Part shown: in pieces, positions 17,560 through 26,298 of the stretch | How positions within the stretch are numbered: position 1 is the first letter of the stretch | Layout: each line of letters opens with the position of its first letter | Origin: JANNWF01 sp052390415 | Lineage (GTDB): Bacteria > Pseudomonadota > Gammaproteobacteria > Xanthomonadales > Xanthomonadaceae | Reading direction: 5' to 3' | DNA: 64,000 bases | Assembly: GCA_052390415.1 (NCBI GenBank) | Contig: JBQTGY010000006.1 | Span: forward strand, 1-64,000 | Program-made: the position numbers and the translations under genes | Notes under the pieces: model-generated | The model's input: only the letters and a program-made list of their open reading frames with translations | What the model was told of the DNA's origin: nothing | Databases searched by the model: none

Positions 17560-17772
17560 ATGCTCGATAGCCGCCGGCAGCCGCACCCATCCGTGCATTT
17601 GTTCCTCGTACACCGAAACCGTTGACTGCAGGAGTTTCGCTATCTGCCGCCGGCAGTCCCGGCCTTGCAACGATTACGCGAGCGATGGGAACAACTGCGG
17701 CAACAACCGGATTTGCGCAAGGCCGTGAATGCGGTCGGACGCATTCACCACTATTCGATTTTTGGCGAGTAA
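17560..17772 (+). pseudogene. Possible remnant ORF interrupted by a TGA codon
   Basis: Reading from ATG at 17560, the frame runs 21 codons to TGA at 17623 and then continues open to TAA at 17770. The second part encodes LQEFRYLPPAVPALQRLRER followed by a Trp/Gln-rich helix and a tail ending HHYSIFGE. The amphipathic Leu/Arg/Gln-rich composition looks more like real protein than random translation. No start codon with a ribosome site follows the TGA. I do not recognise it; it may be a degraded gene or a small gene with an unusual start. Confidence 0.3.
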
Positions 17773-17825
17773 TCGCGAACGGTCAAGCGACCCGTGAGGC
17801 TGGCAGTCGGTTGGGGGACCGCTTC

Positions 17826-18704
17826 TCAGTCCCCAAACGAGTCACTGAAAACATCAATACTGAATGCCGCCGAGGCCATGCTCGGGCGGCCGCCGTCGTC
17901 GTTGCCTTCGTCGCGATACAGGGTCATGGCGATGTAGGTCGCGCCGATGCGGGACTCGATGCTTGGCACCGTGACGTCGATCTCAAGGCGTCCATCGACG
18001 GGCAGGTAGATGGTTCCGTTTGGGTTGGATTCGCAACGGGCGCGTCCGAAATCGCGGCAGGTAAGCACGCTGCCGGGTTCGGCTTGCAGCACCAGGCGAC
18101 CACTGAGCAGGCTGCTGGGGCCGTGGTTGTCGACGATGAAGGTCCAGGTGAGGCGATGTTCCGAATCGATTTGCGGGCGCTCGTTGGCGACGACGATGCC
18201 GGCCGCATGATCGCCTTGCAGCTGCACCGCGATGGCGTCGACTTCCAGCCCAGGATAGTTGGGCGACGGCAATAGCTCGGACGCGACCAAGCCAGAAATC
18301 ACCCGGAAACCACGTGCATCTTGATCACTATCGATCATCACGCGGCGCACGATTTGCCCGCCGGGGGCAATTTCCGGCAACTCGCAGCGCAGCGATTGGA
18401 TGCTTACCGTGAAGCAGCCGTTGCCTTCTAGCAAGCGCAGATCGTCATCGCCGCGCACGGTCACGGTGGTGTGCTTGGCGGTATCCGGGCCAAGGCTGCG
18501 GACGATGGCGTCAGTCGCAAAACGCGATCCCGCGACCACGGTCTGCACCGGCCCATTCAGCGTCAGCATGAAGTCGGCGTAATAGCCCTGCAGGGCGAGA
18601 GTTGACGCCCAGGCCGGCGCGCGCAGCGAAACGGTCGCCAAGGACAGCAACGCGAGCACGAACGCAGTCCGCGAAAGCGCTTCGCGCGGGGATGACGGTT
18701 TCAT
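17826..18704 (-). CDS. Secreted beta-domain protein of unknown function
   Basis: The 292-residue product carries a long signal peptide ending near APAWAS (about residue 34). The mature chain looks like two immunoglobulin-like beta domains: ADFMLTLNGPVQTVVAGSRF with LGPDTAKHTTVTVRG, and later WTFIVDNHGPSSLLSGRLVL. This resembles the DUF11/CARDB-type repeats of surface proteins in which 'N/D-x-GP' strands recur. Two Cys pairs (GNGCF...LRCELP and LTCRDFGRARC) could form disulphides. It lies seven bases downstream of the O-antigen-ligase-like gene, so the two are probably cotranscribed and may act together in the envelope. That link is inferred. Confidence 0.72.
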   Translation of the reverse strand: MKPSSPREALSRTAFVLALLSLATVSLRAPAWASTLALQGYYADFMLTLNGPVQTVVAGSRFATDAIVRSLGPDTAKHTTVTVRGDDDLRLLEGNGCFTVSIQSLRCELPEIAPGGQIVRRVMIDSDQDARGFRVISGLVASELLPSPNYPGLEVDAIAVQLQGDHAAGIVVANERPQIDSEHRLTWTFIVDNHGPSSLLSGRLVLQAEPGSVLTCRDFGRARCESNPNGTIYLPVDGRLEIDVTVPSIESRIGATYIAMTLYRDEGNDDGGRPSMASAAFSIDVFSDSFGD

Positions 18705-18711
18705 CTTGGAT

Positions 18712-19839
18712 CTACCTCAGGTTGGATTTGGAGCGTGCACCTGAGGACACCAGGAAGAGGACCAGCAGCACCCAGAGCCACAGGCGCAAGGTGCTTGCCT
18801 CAACCAAACAGAGCAGCAGGAATGGCGCCAGAACCGATCCGCGGACGGCTGTCCCGATGGTGGCGCGGGCGGAGAATAGCAGCAGACAGGTGCCTAGCGC
18901 CAAGAAAATGCCCCCTTCGGCCAGCAGCTCAAGCGGCAAGCTGTGCGGCCAAGGCGTGAGGCGTGGGTCAATGAGAGCGGTTGCGGCGGTGACTTCGGGA
19001 TAGGCAAGCACGAAGCCGTGCGGCCCGACGCCGAGCCACGGATGGGCCAGAAACAGGTTCCACGCGGCTTGCCACAGCTGCAGTCTCGCCAACACGCTGG
19101 TGATTCCCTTGTCGAACAGCAGCAGTCCGCCAAGTGCAAGCCCGAGCGCAGCCAACGCGAACACCGTCGAGCGCGCCCGCGTGGACCATGCACCCGCCAG
19201 TTCGAGGGTGACGACCAGCGCCATCAACACCAGGCCCAGGCGCGATTGCAGCGTAATCAGCGCAAAGACATGCAGCACGATCACGGCAATCAGCAATGAT
19301 CGAGACAACGAGTTGCCGTGCCACCAGCGCGCCTTCCACAGCGGCCAGAGACAGGCCGCCCACGCGAGGTCGTTTGGAACCACCAGCCATGGCGAACGAA
19401 TCGCGATTACCAATGCTTCGGGTGATCGATGTTCAATCAGTGACGCGAATAGCGCCGATCCAGCCAGCCAGGTCGCCAGCAGCGCGAGCGCCAACAGCAA
19501 CACATCGGCGCAATGCCCAAGATCCGACGTGCGCCGCAACACCACCGCCGAAAACAGGGCGACGGCCACCGGCACCGATAGCTCGAAGGCCCGCGTCGAA
19601 TCGATCGCCGTGATACAGCAGAGCAACCAAATTGCAGCAAACCCCAGCGAGGCAACATCGACCCGATCAAAGCGTCGCGCGAAGTCGATCTCGCCGCGCC
19701 AGCCAGCCCAAGCGAAGCCGATCAGCAGCAGCGGCAGCGCCAGCGGCGCAATCACGACATGCGCGTGGCAGAGCACGAACAATGCAAAGGCAATGGGAGC
19801 CGCTTGCCAGCGTGGGGGCGGGATCAGCGTGGCTGGCAT
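18712..19839 (-). CDS. O-antigen ligase/polymerase-like membrane protein
   Basis: The 375-residue protein is almost wholly hydrophobic, with about ten to twelve helices. A periplasmic loop contains LQLWQAAWNLFLAHPWLGVG and PHGFV, then WPHSLPLELLAEGGIFLALG; together with LQSRLGLVLMALVV this is the Wzy_C signature of O-antigen ligases, Wzy polymerases and PglL-type oligosaccharyltransferases. Such enzymes transfer a lipid-linked glycan to an acceptor in the periplasm. No other glycan genes adjoin it, only the secreted protein gene seven bases downstream, which could be an acceptor or partner. The class is reasonably clear, the exact reaction is not. Confidence 0.75.
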   Translation of the reverse strand: MPATLIPPPRWQAAPIAFALFVLCHAHVVIAPLALPLLLIGFAWAGWRGEIDFARRFDRVDVASLGFAAIWLLCCITAIDSTRAFELSVPVAVALFSAVVLRRTSDLGHCADVLLLALALLATWLAGSALFASLIEHRSPEALVIAIRSPWLVVPNDLAWAACLWPLWKARWWHGNSLSRSLLIAVIVLHVFALITLQSRLGLVLMALVVTLELAGAWSTRARSTVFALAALGLALGGLLLFDKGITSVLARLQLWQAAWNLFLAHPWLGVGPHGFVLAYPEVTAATALIDPRLTPWPHSLPLELLAEGGIFLALGTCLLLFSARATIGTAVRGSVLAPFLLLCLVEASTLRLWLWVLLVLFLVSSGARSKSNLR

Positions 19840-19890
19840 GAGTCGCTGGCAGCGAGTAAATCGCAGGGATTCAACCGATGATCTCAGTCG

Positions 19891-21504
19891 TCACGTCGCC
19901 GCAGACGCTTGCTCGCTGCTGGCGAGGAAGCGAACGAACTCGCCCAGCGGCATCGCCTTGGCGTAGAGCCAACCTTGTTGGATGAAGATGCCGCGGGCGA
20001 GCAATTGATCGCGTTGCGCGGCGGTTTCGACGCCTTCGGCGACCAGCTCGAGGCCCAATCGTTCTGCCATGGCGGCGATGCCGTCGACCAGGCTGGCGGT
20101 GACCGCTTCGGTGTCGAGCGCGCGCACGAAGCTGCCGTCGATCTTCAGCTCATGCAGGGTCAGATGGCGCAGGTGACTCAAGCCGGAATAGCCGGTGCCG
20201 AAATCGTCCAGCGATACTTTGGCGCCACGCGCGGCGAGGCGGGCGACGCTGGCGGCGGCGGTGCCACTGGTGTACTCGATCAGTTGCCGCTCGGTGATCT
20301 CCAGCACCAAACCATCCAGAGATGCCGTGGCGCCAAAGGCCTCGTCCAGCAAGCGCTCAAGGCTGCCATCCTGCAACAGTGACGGCGACAGGTTGACCGC
20401 CAGACGCAGCTCGCGTGGCAGGCGCCGCCGGGCCTCGGCGACCTTGGCGAGCACACTGAGGGTCAGCGCTTCGATCAGCCCGCTGCGCTCGGCCAGTGGG
20501 GCGAATACGTCGGGCGGCACCCAGCCGCGCTGCGGATGTTGCCAACGTGCGAGTGCCTCGGCGCCGAGCACGCGGCCACTGCGTGCGTCGATCAACGGCT
20601 GGAAATAGGCGACGATCTCGCCGCCGCGCAGTCCGAGTCGCAGATCCCGCACGGCCTCACGCTCCGGCGGTAGCCGGCGGCTGAGCAGCAGCGCCGCGAC
20701 CAGCGACAAGGCGAATCCGATCAACGTTGCGGGACGTGACTCAGCGGCCCACTGATTGCGCACGGCCTGCGCCGGCATGCGTGCCAGCAGGTAAAGCGGA
20801 TAGCGCCCGGCCTTGGCGATCGCGACCACGCCATGGGTTTGGTCAGAGTGGATGCCGGGTTCAAGCGCGTCTGGCACCCAGGTCGCACTGGCCGCACCAT
20901 CACTACCGAGCCGAAACACCGCATCGGTGGAGGCAAGCAGAGCCAATCCTTGGACCTCGCCGAAGTGCTTTACGCCTTCAACGAATTGACGCTCATTGAG
21001 CAGCAGGTTGACGTAGTCGAGTCGCGCCCGATCAAGGAAATGCACGACCACCAGCGATTGGTCGCCGAGCAGGGTCGGTTGCGGCAGCCAGATTTCAAAC
21101 GCACCATCGACAAACACCGCGCGTTCCGACAGATACGCCGCGGGGATCTCGATCGGCGGCTGATAGTGGTGAAAGCTGGTGCAATGCAGATGGCCGTTGC
21201 GCAACAAACCGGCTTCGCGAAAGTAAAGATCGCTGTAAACCGCCTGGCGCAGGGCTTCGAGATCCGCCTCGCTGCAGTCGCCTGTGCTGGTCTGGCTCAA
21301 GCGCGCCAGGCTCGCCGCCGCCTGATCGAATATCGCCTCTACCCGTCGCGCGTTGGCGCTGCTCAGTCGCTCAAGATCAAGGGCCACGTTGTGCTGGGTC
21401 AGCAGGTAGGACGCTGCCAGACTGGCGCCCAGCGGAATCGCCAGCGCCAACATCCACAGCAGCACGACAAACGCACGGTCGCGACCGCGTCGAGACATGG
21501 GCAT
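19891..21504 (-). CDS. Membrane c-di-GMP phosphodiesterase, CSS-motif plus EAL
   Basis: The 537-residue protein has helix 1 (about residues 12-34), a periplasmic domain, helix 2 (259-276) and a cytoplasmic EAL domain to the end. The periplasmic domain has two cysteines, Cys77 (GDCSE) and Cys108 (HCTSFH), matching the redox-sensing CSS-motif arrangement although written CTS here. EAL motifs are complete: EALARW (316-321), LAVNLSPSLL, LEITERQL, LDDFGTGYSGL, LKIDGSFV and VAEGVET. The protein should hydrolyse c-di-GMP, with activity tuned by periplasmic thiol-disulphide state. It lies 76 bases downstream of the acidic exported protein gene on the same strand, so they may share a transcript. Confidence 0.9.
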   Translation of the reverse strand: MPMSRRGRDRAFVVLLWMLALAIPLGASLAASYLLTQHNVALDLERLSSANARRVEAIFDQAAASLARLSQTSTGDCSEADLEALRQAVYSDLYFREAGLLRNGHLHCTSFHHYQPPIEIPAAYLSERAVFVDGAFEIWLPQPTLLGDQSLVVVHFLDRARLDYVNLLLNERQFVEGVKHFGEVQGLALLASTDAVFRLGSDGAASATWVPDALEPGIHSDQTHGVVAIAKAGRYPLYLLARMPAQAVRNQWAAESRPATLIGFALSLVAALLLSRRLPPEREAVRDLRLGLRGGEIVAYFQPLIDARSGRVLGAEALARWQHPQRGWVPPDVFAPLAERSGLIEALTLSVLAKVAEARRRLPRELRLAVNLSPSLLQDGSLERLLDEAFGATASLDGLVLEITERQLIEYTSGTAAASVARLAARGAKVSLDDFGTGYSGLSHLRHLTLHELKIDGSFVRALDTEAVTASLVDGIAAMAERLGLELVAEGVETAAQRDQLLARGIFIQQGWLYAKAMPLGEFVRFLASSEQASAAT

Positions 21505-21580
21505 GTCGTCCGGTGACCTGTGGTCAGCCTACCGGGAATCGGCTGGTGTGGCGCGGGTTTCTGCCCATCGACCCAAACAT

Positions 21581-21949
21581 TCAGTCGTCGTCAAAACCGA
21601 GCGGATCTTCATAGGGTCCGTCGTCCCATTCGTCGTCTTCCTCTTCAGTCTCGGCTTTCTGGGCATCTTCTTGTTCGTCTTCTTGCTCGCCCTTGGAACC
21701 TTCGGCGTCGCCCCTGTCATTGTCGGCTTGCGCCGGGGCAGCAGCGAGGCTGCTCTCCGGCGGTGAAGCAGAGTCCTCCGGCTGCGGCTTGCCAGCGGCT
21801 TCGGCTTCCGCGGGGCGGTCGGTTTCCTGGCTCTCCACCGCATCGCCAGCGTCGCTCTTGCCTTCGGCGCCAACCGCCTGCGTCGACGTCGTCAGAAGTG
21901 CCAGTGCGATGACAGCACCGAGGGTTGCTGCTGGCCACGCCGTCTTCAT
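21581..21949 (-). CDS. Exported Asp/Glu-rich disordered protein
   Basis: The 122-residue product has a clear signal peptide (MKTAWPAATLGAVIALALLT, cleavage near VGA) preceded by GAGGAAA as ribosome site. The mature part is extremely acidic and low in hydrophobics, with Ala/Pro/Glu-rich sequence and a C-terminus of Glu/Asp runs ending DDGPYEDPLGFDDD. It is probably disordered and could bind Ca2+ or cationic partners in the periplasm; that is a guess from composition. There is no domain I can name. It sits between a diguanylate cyclase gene and a CSS-EAL gene, all on the minus strand. Confidence 0.6.
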   Translation of the reverse strand: MKTAWPAATLGAVIALALLTTSTQAVGAEGKSDAGDAVESQETDRPAEAEAAGKPQPEDSASPPESSLAAAPAQADNDRGDAEGSKGEQEDEQEDAQKAETEEEDDEWDDGPYEDPLGFDDD

Positions 21950-22127
21950 GGTGTTTCCTCAGGATGCGGTCTTGGGCGGTGCATCTGCCAGGCGGTTTGC
22001 AGGCACTTTGGCGCCGCGCCGTCAGATGTGCAGACACCCACGCCGGTGCCGGCAACCTCGATCACCCCTATTTAGCGCTTGTCACGGCTCCGTGCATAGC
22101 GGTCAGTCAGATCGTCGCGTAGCGCGT

Positions 22128-23855
22128 TCAGCCAGCGTGATCCTCAAACACAGAGAAGCAACCGCGCCCCGCTTCTTTGGCCACGTAGAGGGCGGTGTCG
22201 GCTTGCCTGAGCAGGGCGGCTGCATCGCGCAGGCCGGGTGCGCGAATGGTGATGCCGATGCTCGATGAGCGCACGCAACTGCCGGTGGCGAGTTCAAATG
22301 GAGTCTGCATCGCGGCAAGAATCTTGCCTGCAATCAAGCCGGCTTCATCGGGTTCGCCCAAGCTCTCAAGGATCACCACAAATTCGTCGCCAGCGAGGCG
22401 GGCGGCCGTGTCACTGCGGCGGATACTGGCAACGATGCGGCGAGCAAATTCAATCAGCAGCTGATCACCGGCTTCGTGGCCATGGGTGTCGTTGATCGAC
22501 TTGAAGTGATCGAGGTCCAGAAACAGCAATGCCATCAAACGACCACTGCGCTCGGAGCGCTCGATGGCCTGGTCCAGAATCTCGGAGAAGCGACGGCGGT
22601 TGGGCAATCCAGTGAGCGGATCGACCATCGCTGCTTCTCGCAGTTCTCGCTCGACCACCTTCAAGCGGGTGATGTCGTGGATCAGGCCGTAGATGCCAAC
22701 CGTCTCACCTTCTTGATTGATGTTCGGCACATACGTGGCGCGGTAGACGCGGCTCGCCAGCTCAAGGTCGAAGCTGTCGCGTTTGCCGCTGAAGCCAAGC
22801 TCAAGGTGCGGCTTGATCAGCGCATAGGTCTCCGCTGAGTAGACATCTTGCAGACGCTGGTCGGTGATCTCGGCCAACGGCTTTTGCAGCCATTGTTCAT
22901 AACGCTTGTTGTTGAAGCGGAACACCTCATCGCGATCGATGTAGGAAATCAGCGCCGGCACGTTATCGGTGATGAGTCGAAAGCGTTGCTCGCTGGATTT
23001 CAACGCCTGCTCGGTTGCGACCAGGGAATCGTTGGCCGCCGCCAGTTCGATCACCCGCGCCGACAATTCATCGGTGCGTTGTTGCACACGCGCTTCCAGC
23101 TGGTGTTGGTAAGCCGTCAGCTCGGCGGCCTGCGCCGCGTGCTGGCGCAGGTTGCCCAGCAGCCGCTCGCGCATCAGATTAAGCGCTTCGGCAAGTTGGC
23201 CCAACTCGTCCCCGCGAACACGGGAATCACGATCCCGCAGCACCAGCGCCGTGTTCATGCGGTCTTCGTTGAGACCCCGCGCATAGTCCGACACATCTTC
23301 CAGGTGGCGGGTGACCCAGCGCTGGAACAGGTGCTGGATCAACATGGCCATGCCAAACATGGCTGCCGCGACGGTCAATGCCACCAACAGGGATTGTTCG
23401 AACATCCGCCGCAGCAAGTAGGTTTTGTCCAGGCTGAGGCTGAGCGACCCCAGACTTACCGGTTCACGATCCTGGAAGACGAGTTCGAACCTGCGTTCCA
23501 TCCAGGGGTTGGGCGCCGAACCGCCGCGCTGCCAGCGATCACCCTCATGGGTTTCAAGGATCACCCGAGCGACGCCGGTGCGATTCGAAATGCCATCCAG
23601 CACGGCTTCGATGCGTGGTTCGTCCACTGCCCACAAACCAGCAACCAGCAGCGGCACCATGGTGCGTTCGATGTCGGCGATACGCTCCAGCGCCGCGGCG
23701 CGCTCGTCGTGATAAATCTTGCCGATCAGCAGTAAGGTCGTGGCAAGGGTTGCAAGCAGCCCAAGTCGCAAGACGCTGGTCGACAAGCGCGCACGCACGG
23801 ATTGCCTGGCTTGCGAGCCTGTCGGCGAGCGTGCCAGCTGCAGGACTGAATTCAA
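22128..23855 (-). CDS. Diguanylate cyclase with periplasmic sensor, HAMP, PAS and GGDEF
   Basis: The 575-residue protein has helix 1 (about 31-48), a periplasmic sensor of about 105 residues, helix 2 (156-178), a HAMP-like linker, a coiled stretch, a PAS domain (about 285-400) and a GGDEF domain to the end. The signature is AGDEF (488-492), a single Gly-to-Ala change from GGDEF that some active cyclases tolerate. An inhibitory-site RRSD (479-482) lies five residues before it, so product inhibition is expected. The start overlaps the stop of the upstream binding-protein gene (ATGA), which suggests that the two form a sensory unit producing c-di-GMP in response to a periplasmic ligand. Confidence 0.92.
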   Translation of the reverse strand: MNSVLQLARSPTGSQARQSVRARLSTSVLRLGLLATLATTLLLIGKIYHDERAAALERIADIERTMVPLLVAGLWAVDEPRIEAVLDGISNRTGVARVILETHEGDRWQRGGSAPNPWMERRFELVFQDREPVSLGSLSLSLDKTYLLRRMFEQSLLVALTVAAAMFGMAMLIQHLFQRWVTRHLEDVSDYARGLNEDRMNTALVLRDRDSRVRGDELGQLAEALNLMRERLLGNLRQHAAQAAELTAYQHQLEARVQQRTDELSARVIELAAANDSLVATEQALKSSEQRFRLITDNVPALISYIDRDEVFRFNNKRYEQWLQKPLAEITDQRLQDVYSAETYALIKPHLELGFSGKRDSFDLELASRVYRATYVPNINQEGETVGIYGLIHDITRLKVVERELREAAMVDPLTGLPNRRRFSEILDQAIERSERSGRLMALLFLDLDHFKSINDTHGHEAGDQLLIEFARRIVASIRRSDTAARLAGDEFVVILESLGEPDEAGLIAGKILAAMQTPFELATGSCVRSSSIGITIRAPGLRDAAALLRQADTALYVAKEAGRGCFSVFEDHAG

Positions 23856-24751
23856 GGCGATGACTCCGCCTCGAACCAGAGCCCAGACTGGCCGGCGGCC
23901 GCGGCTTCCGGAGGCCAGCCGGGGTTGAGATCGATAGCCCGCCGCTCGCCCAAAGTGGCACGGGTGATGAGTTCGCCGAACTCGGCCTCAAACAGCGCAT
24001 CGAAGCTGCCGTCGGTCATGCTCGCCCGCAGTCCGCGCTCGATCAACTGGGCCAACTCACGTCGCTCGCGACAAACGAAAAAGTACAGCCCGGCGCGATA
24101 ACGCAACAACAGTGCCGGCTCGATTTCCAGTCCCATCGTTTGACGCTGTTCCAGTTCGGCAAAAATCTCCACCAATGATCTGGGAAAATAATCAAAGCGG
24201 TCGCGGGCCAGCATCTCAAACAGGCCCTCGTAATTGGGGCTGTCGACTACGGGCAGGCCGCGATCACGGAACACGTCCACATCTGGCCAATCATGGCCCA
24301 AGCCGGCACGCAAGCGGCGCAGATCGTTGAGGTCATGCACCGCGCCAAAACGTGCCGCGTCGCCGCGCCGAATCAGCAACAGGCGCCAACCAAGCAAGCC
24401 GCGGTCGATCGGAATGGGGATGGTCAGCAGACGCTCTGCGCGCTTTTCCGTGCCCATTGACCAAGCGACGTCGAGACCACCGTGCTCCAGCATGCGCAGG
24501 CTGCGTGATTGTTGGGTGCTGGTGGTATTGGGATGCAGCACATACGCTGAGCCACTGCGTTGCAGGGCCAGGCGCAATACGGCGAGCGGGTAGTGCACGC
24601 GGTCATCGATGCTCGACTCTCCGCGCGGATGCACGATGCGTAGTGGTTCTTCCGCGCGTGCGCCACCGAGCAGCAGCAGCAGGGTGAACACTGGGCCGCA
24701 CTGGCGCGCGAACGCAATCAGGCTGTCACCAAGTCGAGGAAGTTTTCCCAT
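23852..24751 (-). CDS. Periplasmic solute-binding-like protein coupled to the cyclase
   Basis: The 299-residue product begins with a signal peptide (cleavage near GARA) and resembles the family 3 extracellular solute-binding fold. It has LRIVHPRGES at the mature N-terminus, VAWSMGTEKRAERLLTIPIP in the first lobe, and GHDWPDVDVFRDRGLPVVDS and DYFPRSLVEIFAELE in the second. The start at 24751 was chosen for the signal peptide and GAGGA upstream; the frame continues upstream without coding character. No transporter genes follow. Instead the stop overlaps the start of the GGDEF gene by four bases. This arrangement is known for sensory systems in which a binding protein signals to a membrane cyclase (YfiB/YfiR-like logic), inferred here. 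Confidence 0.82.
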   Translation of the reverse strand: MGKLPRLGDSLIAFARQCGPVFTLLLLLGGARAEEPLRIVHPRGESSIDDRVHYPLAVLRLALQRSGSAYVLHPNTTSTQQSRSLRMLEHGGLDVAWSMGTEKRAERLLTIPIPIDRGLLGWRLLLIRRGDAARFGAVHDLNDLRRLRAGLGHDWPDVDVFRDRGLPVVDSPNYEGLFEMLARDRFDYFPRSLVEIFAELEQRQTMGLEIEPALLLRYRAGLYFFVCRERRELAQLIERGLRASMTDGSFDALFEAEFGELITRATLGERRAIDLNPGWPPEAAAAGQSGLWFEAESSP

Positions 24752-24990
24752 CGCATGTCCTCGCGCGCACCGATTTCGCGCTCGCCGGGGTTGACCCCTG
24801 TGACCGGCGAACCGTCCCGTGAAGACGCTAACAGCGGCGGCGAGTGCCATTTGTGAAGGCGATGTCATGGATTGTTTCGGTGGGTGAACTTCGCTTCGAC
24901 TCGACGGCGGCGTTAAACGGGTGGTTACCATGCGTGCACGCGGCGAATCCGAAGCGCGTGACGCATGGATGATCGAACGGGAGCTTTTGC

Positions 24991-26148
24991 ATGCTGCATT
25001 CACCGCTGCCAACAGCCGCCGATCTGCGGCCATGCCGCTGCGCGGGTTGGCTGATGCTGGTCAGCGTGATGACGCTGGCGGGCTGCGCCTCGCCGCCGCG
25101 GACTGCTTCGCCAGGGCGGACACCCGCCGAGGTGCGCGAGCAACTGTCCGAGGTGTTGTTGCCTCGCACCCTGCACGACCGGGCGGACTGGGCAGCCGAT
25201 ATCCAGACCGCCTTTCAGCTGCTGAAGATTCCGCCCAGCACCGAAAACCTGTGCGCGGCGCTGGCAGTCACCGAGCAGGAATCTGGTTACGTCGCCGACC
25301 CGCCGGTAGCGAATCTGGCGAAGATCGCGCGTGGCGAAATCGAGCGGCGTGCGGCGACCATCGGCATTCCCAACGTGATTGTCGCCGCGGCCTTGAAGGT
25401 GTCATCCACCGATGGTCGAAGTTATGCCACGCGGCTGGCCGCCGTGCGCACCGAGCGCCACATGAGCGAGTTGTTTGAGGAGTTCATCGGCCGCGTGCCG
25501 CTGGGCAAGAAGCTGTTTGCGGATGCCAACCCGGTGCATACCGGTGGGCCGATGCAGGTCAGCATTCATTTCGCCCAACGTCACGCCGCCGAGCGTGGCT
25601 ATCCGTATGGAAATGAGCTGTCGATACGGCATGAGGTATTTACCCGCCGCGGCGGCATGTACTTCGGCATTGCCCATTTGCTGGGTTATCCGAACGCCTA
25701 TACGCGCCACATCTTTCGTTATGCTGACTTCAATGCCGGCTGGTATGCCAGCCGCAACGCGGCATTTCAGGCGGCGGTGACGGTGGCCAGTGGTGTGCCG
25801 CTGGCGCTGGATGGCGACTTGATCTTGCCTTCGCCACGCTTGGGTACCGCCGCCATCGGCCGCACCGAAGCCGCAGTTCGTTCCCTCAGTGGCGAGCTTG
25901 CGATGAGCGAATCGGCGATTCGACGCGCCTTGGAAAGAAGCGATCAATTCGACTTCGAAGAGACGGATTTGTACGCCCGATTGTTCGCGTTGGCGGAGTC
26001 ACGCGCCGGCAAACCACTACCCCGCGCGCTGCTGCCGAAGATCCAGTTGGTCAGCCCCAAGATCACCCGCAAGCTGACCACCGAATGGTTCGCGACGCGC
26101 GTGCAGGAGCGGTACCAGCGTTGTGTGAATCGGGCGTTTGGTCGCTGA
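24991..26148 (+). CDS. DUF1615 family lipoprotein
   Basis: The 385-residue protein has a lipoprotein signal with lipobox LAGC (Cys32) and GGGAG upstream of its ATG. The body has the DUF1615 pattern: FQLLKIPPSTENLCAALAVT followed by EQESGY, then NPVHTGGPMQVSIHFAQ, and TRRGGMYFGIAHLLGYPNAY with RYADFNAGWYASRNAAFQ. The EQESGY stretch and helical layout recall a lysozyme-like (transglycosylase) fold, which would suggest peptidoglycan binding or cleavage, but I know of no demonstration. The gene is divergent from the binding-protein/cyclase operon, with a 239-base intergenic region presumed to hold both promoters. Confidence 0.88.
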   Translation: MLHSPLPTAADLRPCRCAGWLMLVSVMTLAGCASPPRTASPGRTPAEVREQLSEVLLPRTLHDRADWAADIQTAFQLLKIPPSTENLCAALAVTEQESGYVADPPVANLAKIARGEIERRAATIGIPNVIVAAALKVSSTDGRSYATRLAAVRTERHMSELFEEFIGRVPLGKKLFADANPVHTGGPMQVSIHFAQRHAAERGYPYGNELSIRHEVFTRRGGMYFGIAHLLGYPNAYTRHIFRYADFNAGWYASRNAAFQAAVTVASGVPLALDGDLILPSPRLGTAAIGRTEAAVRSLSGELAMSESAIRRALERSDQFDFEETDLYARLFALAESRAGKPLPRALLPKIQLVSPKITRKLTTEWFATRVQERYQRCVNRAFGR

Positions 26149-26228
26149 AGCGTTTGCGGAGTGGGGTTGGTGACGTGGGATGGTGACTTGGCCTAGGGTC
26201 ATCGACTTCCGCTCCCACAAACATGCCA

Positions 26229-26291
26229 TAGGGTGCGTCTTGACGCACCCACTTGGCTTGAACCGACGCCGGTGCGTCAAGACGCACCCTA
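26229..26291. repeat. Perfect inverted repeat of GGGTGCGTCTTGACGCACCC
   Basis: Arm 26229-26250 and arm 26271-26291 are perfect inverted copies over 21 bases (TAGGGTGCGTCTTGACGCAC...), and each arm is itself a 9-bp palindrome around TT. It lies between the convergent DUF1615 and DUF349 genes, where it could also stop transcription. A diverged relative is at 50424-50516. Confidence 0.88.
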
Positions 26292-26298
26292 CCTCGCT

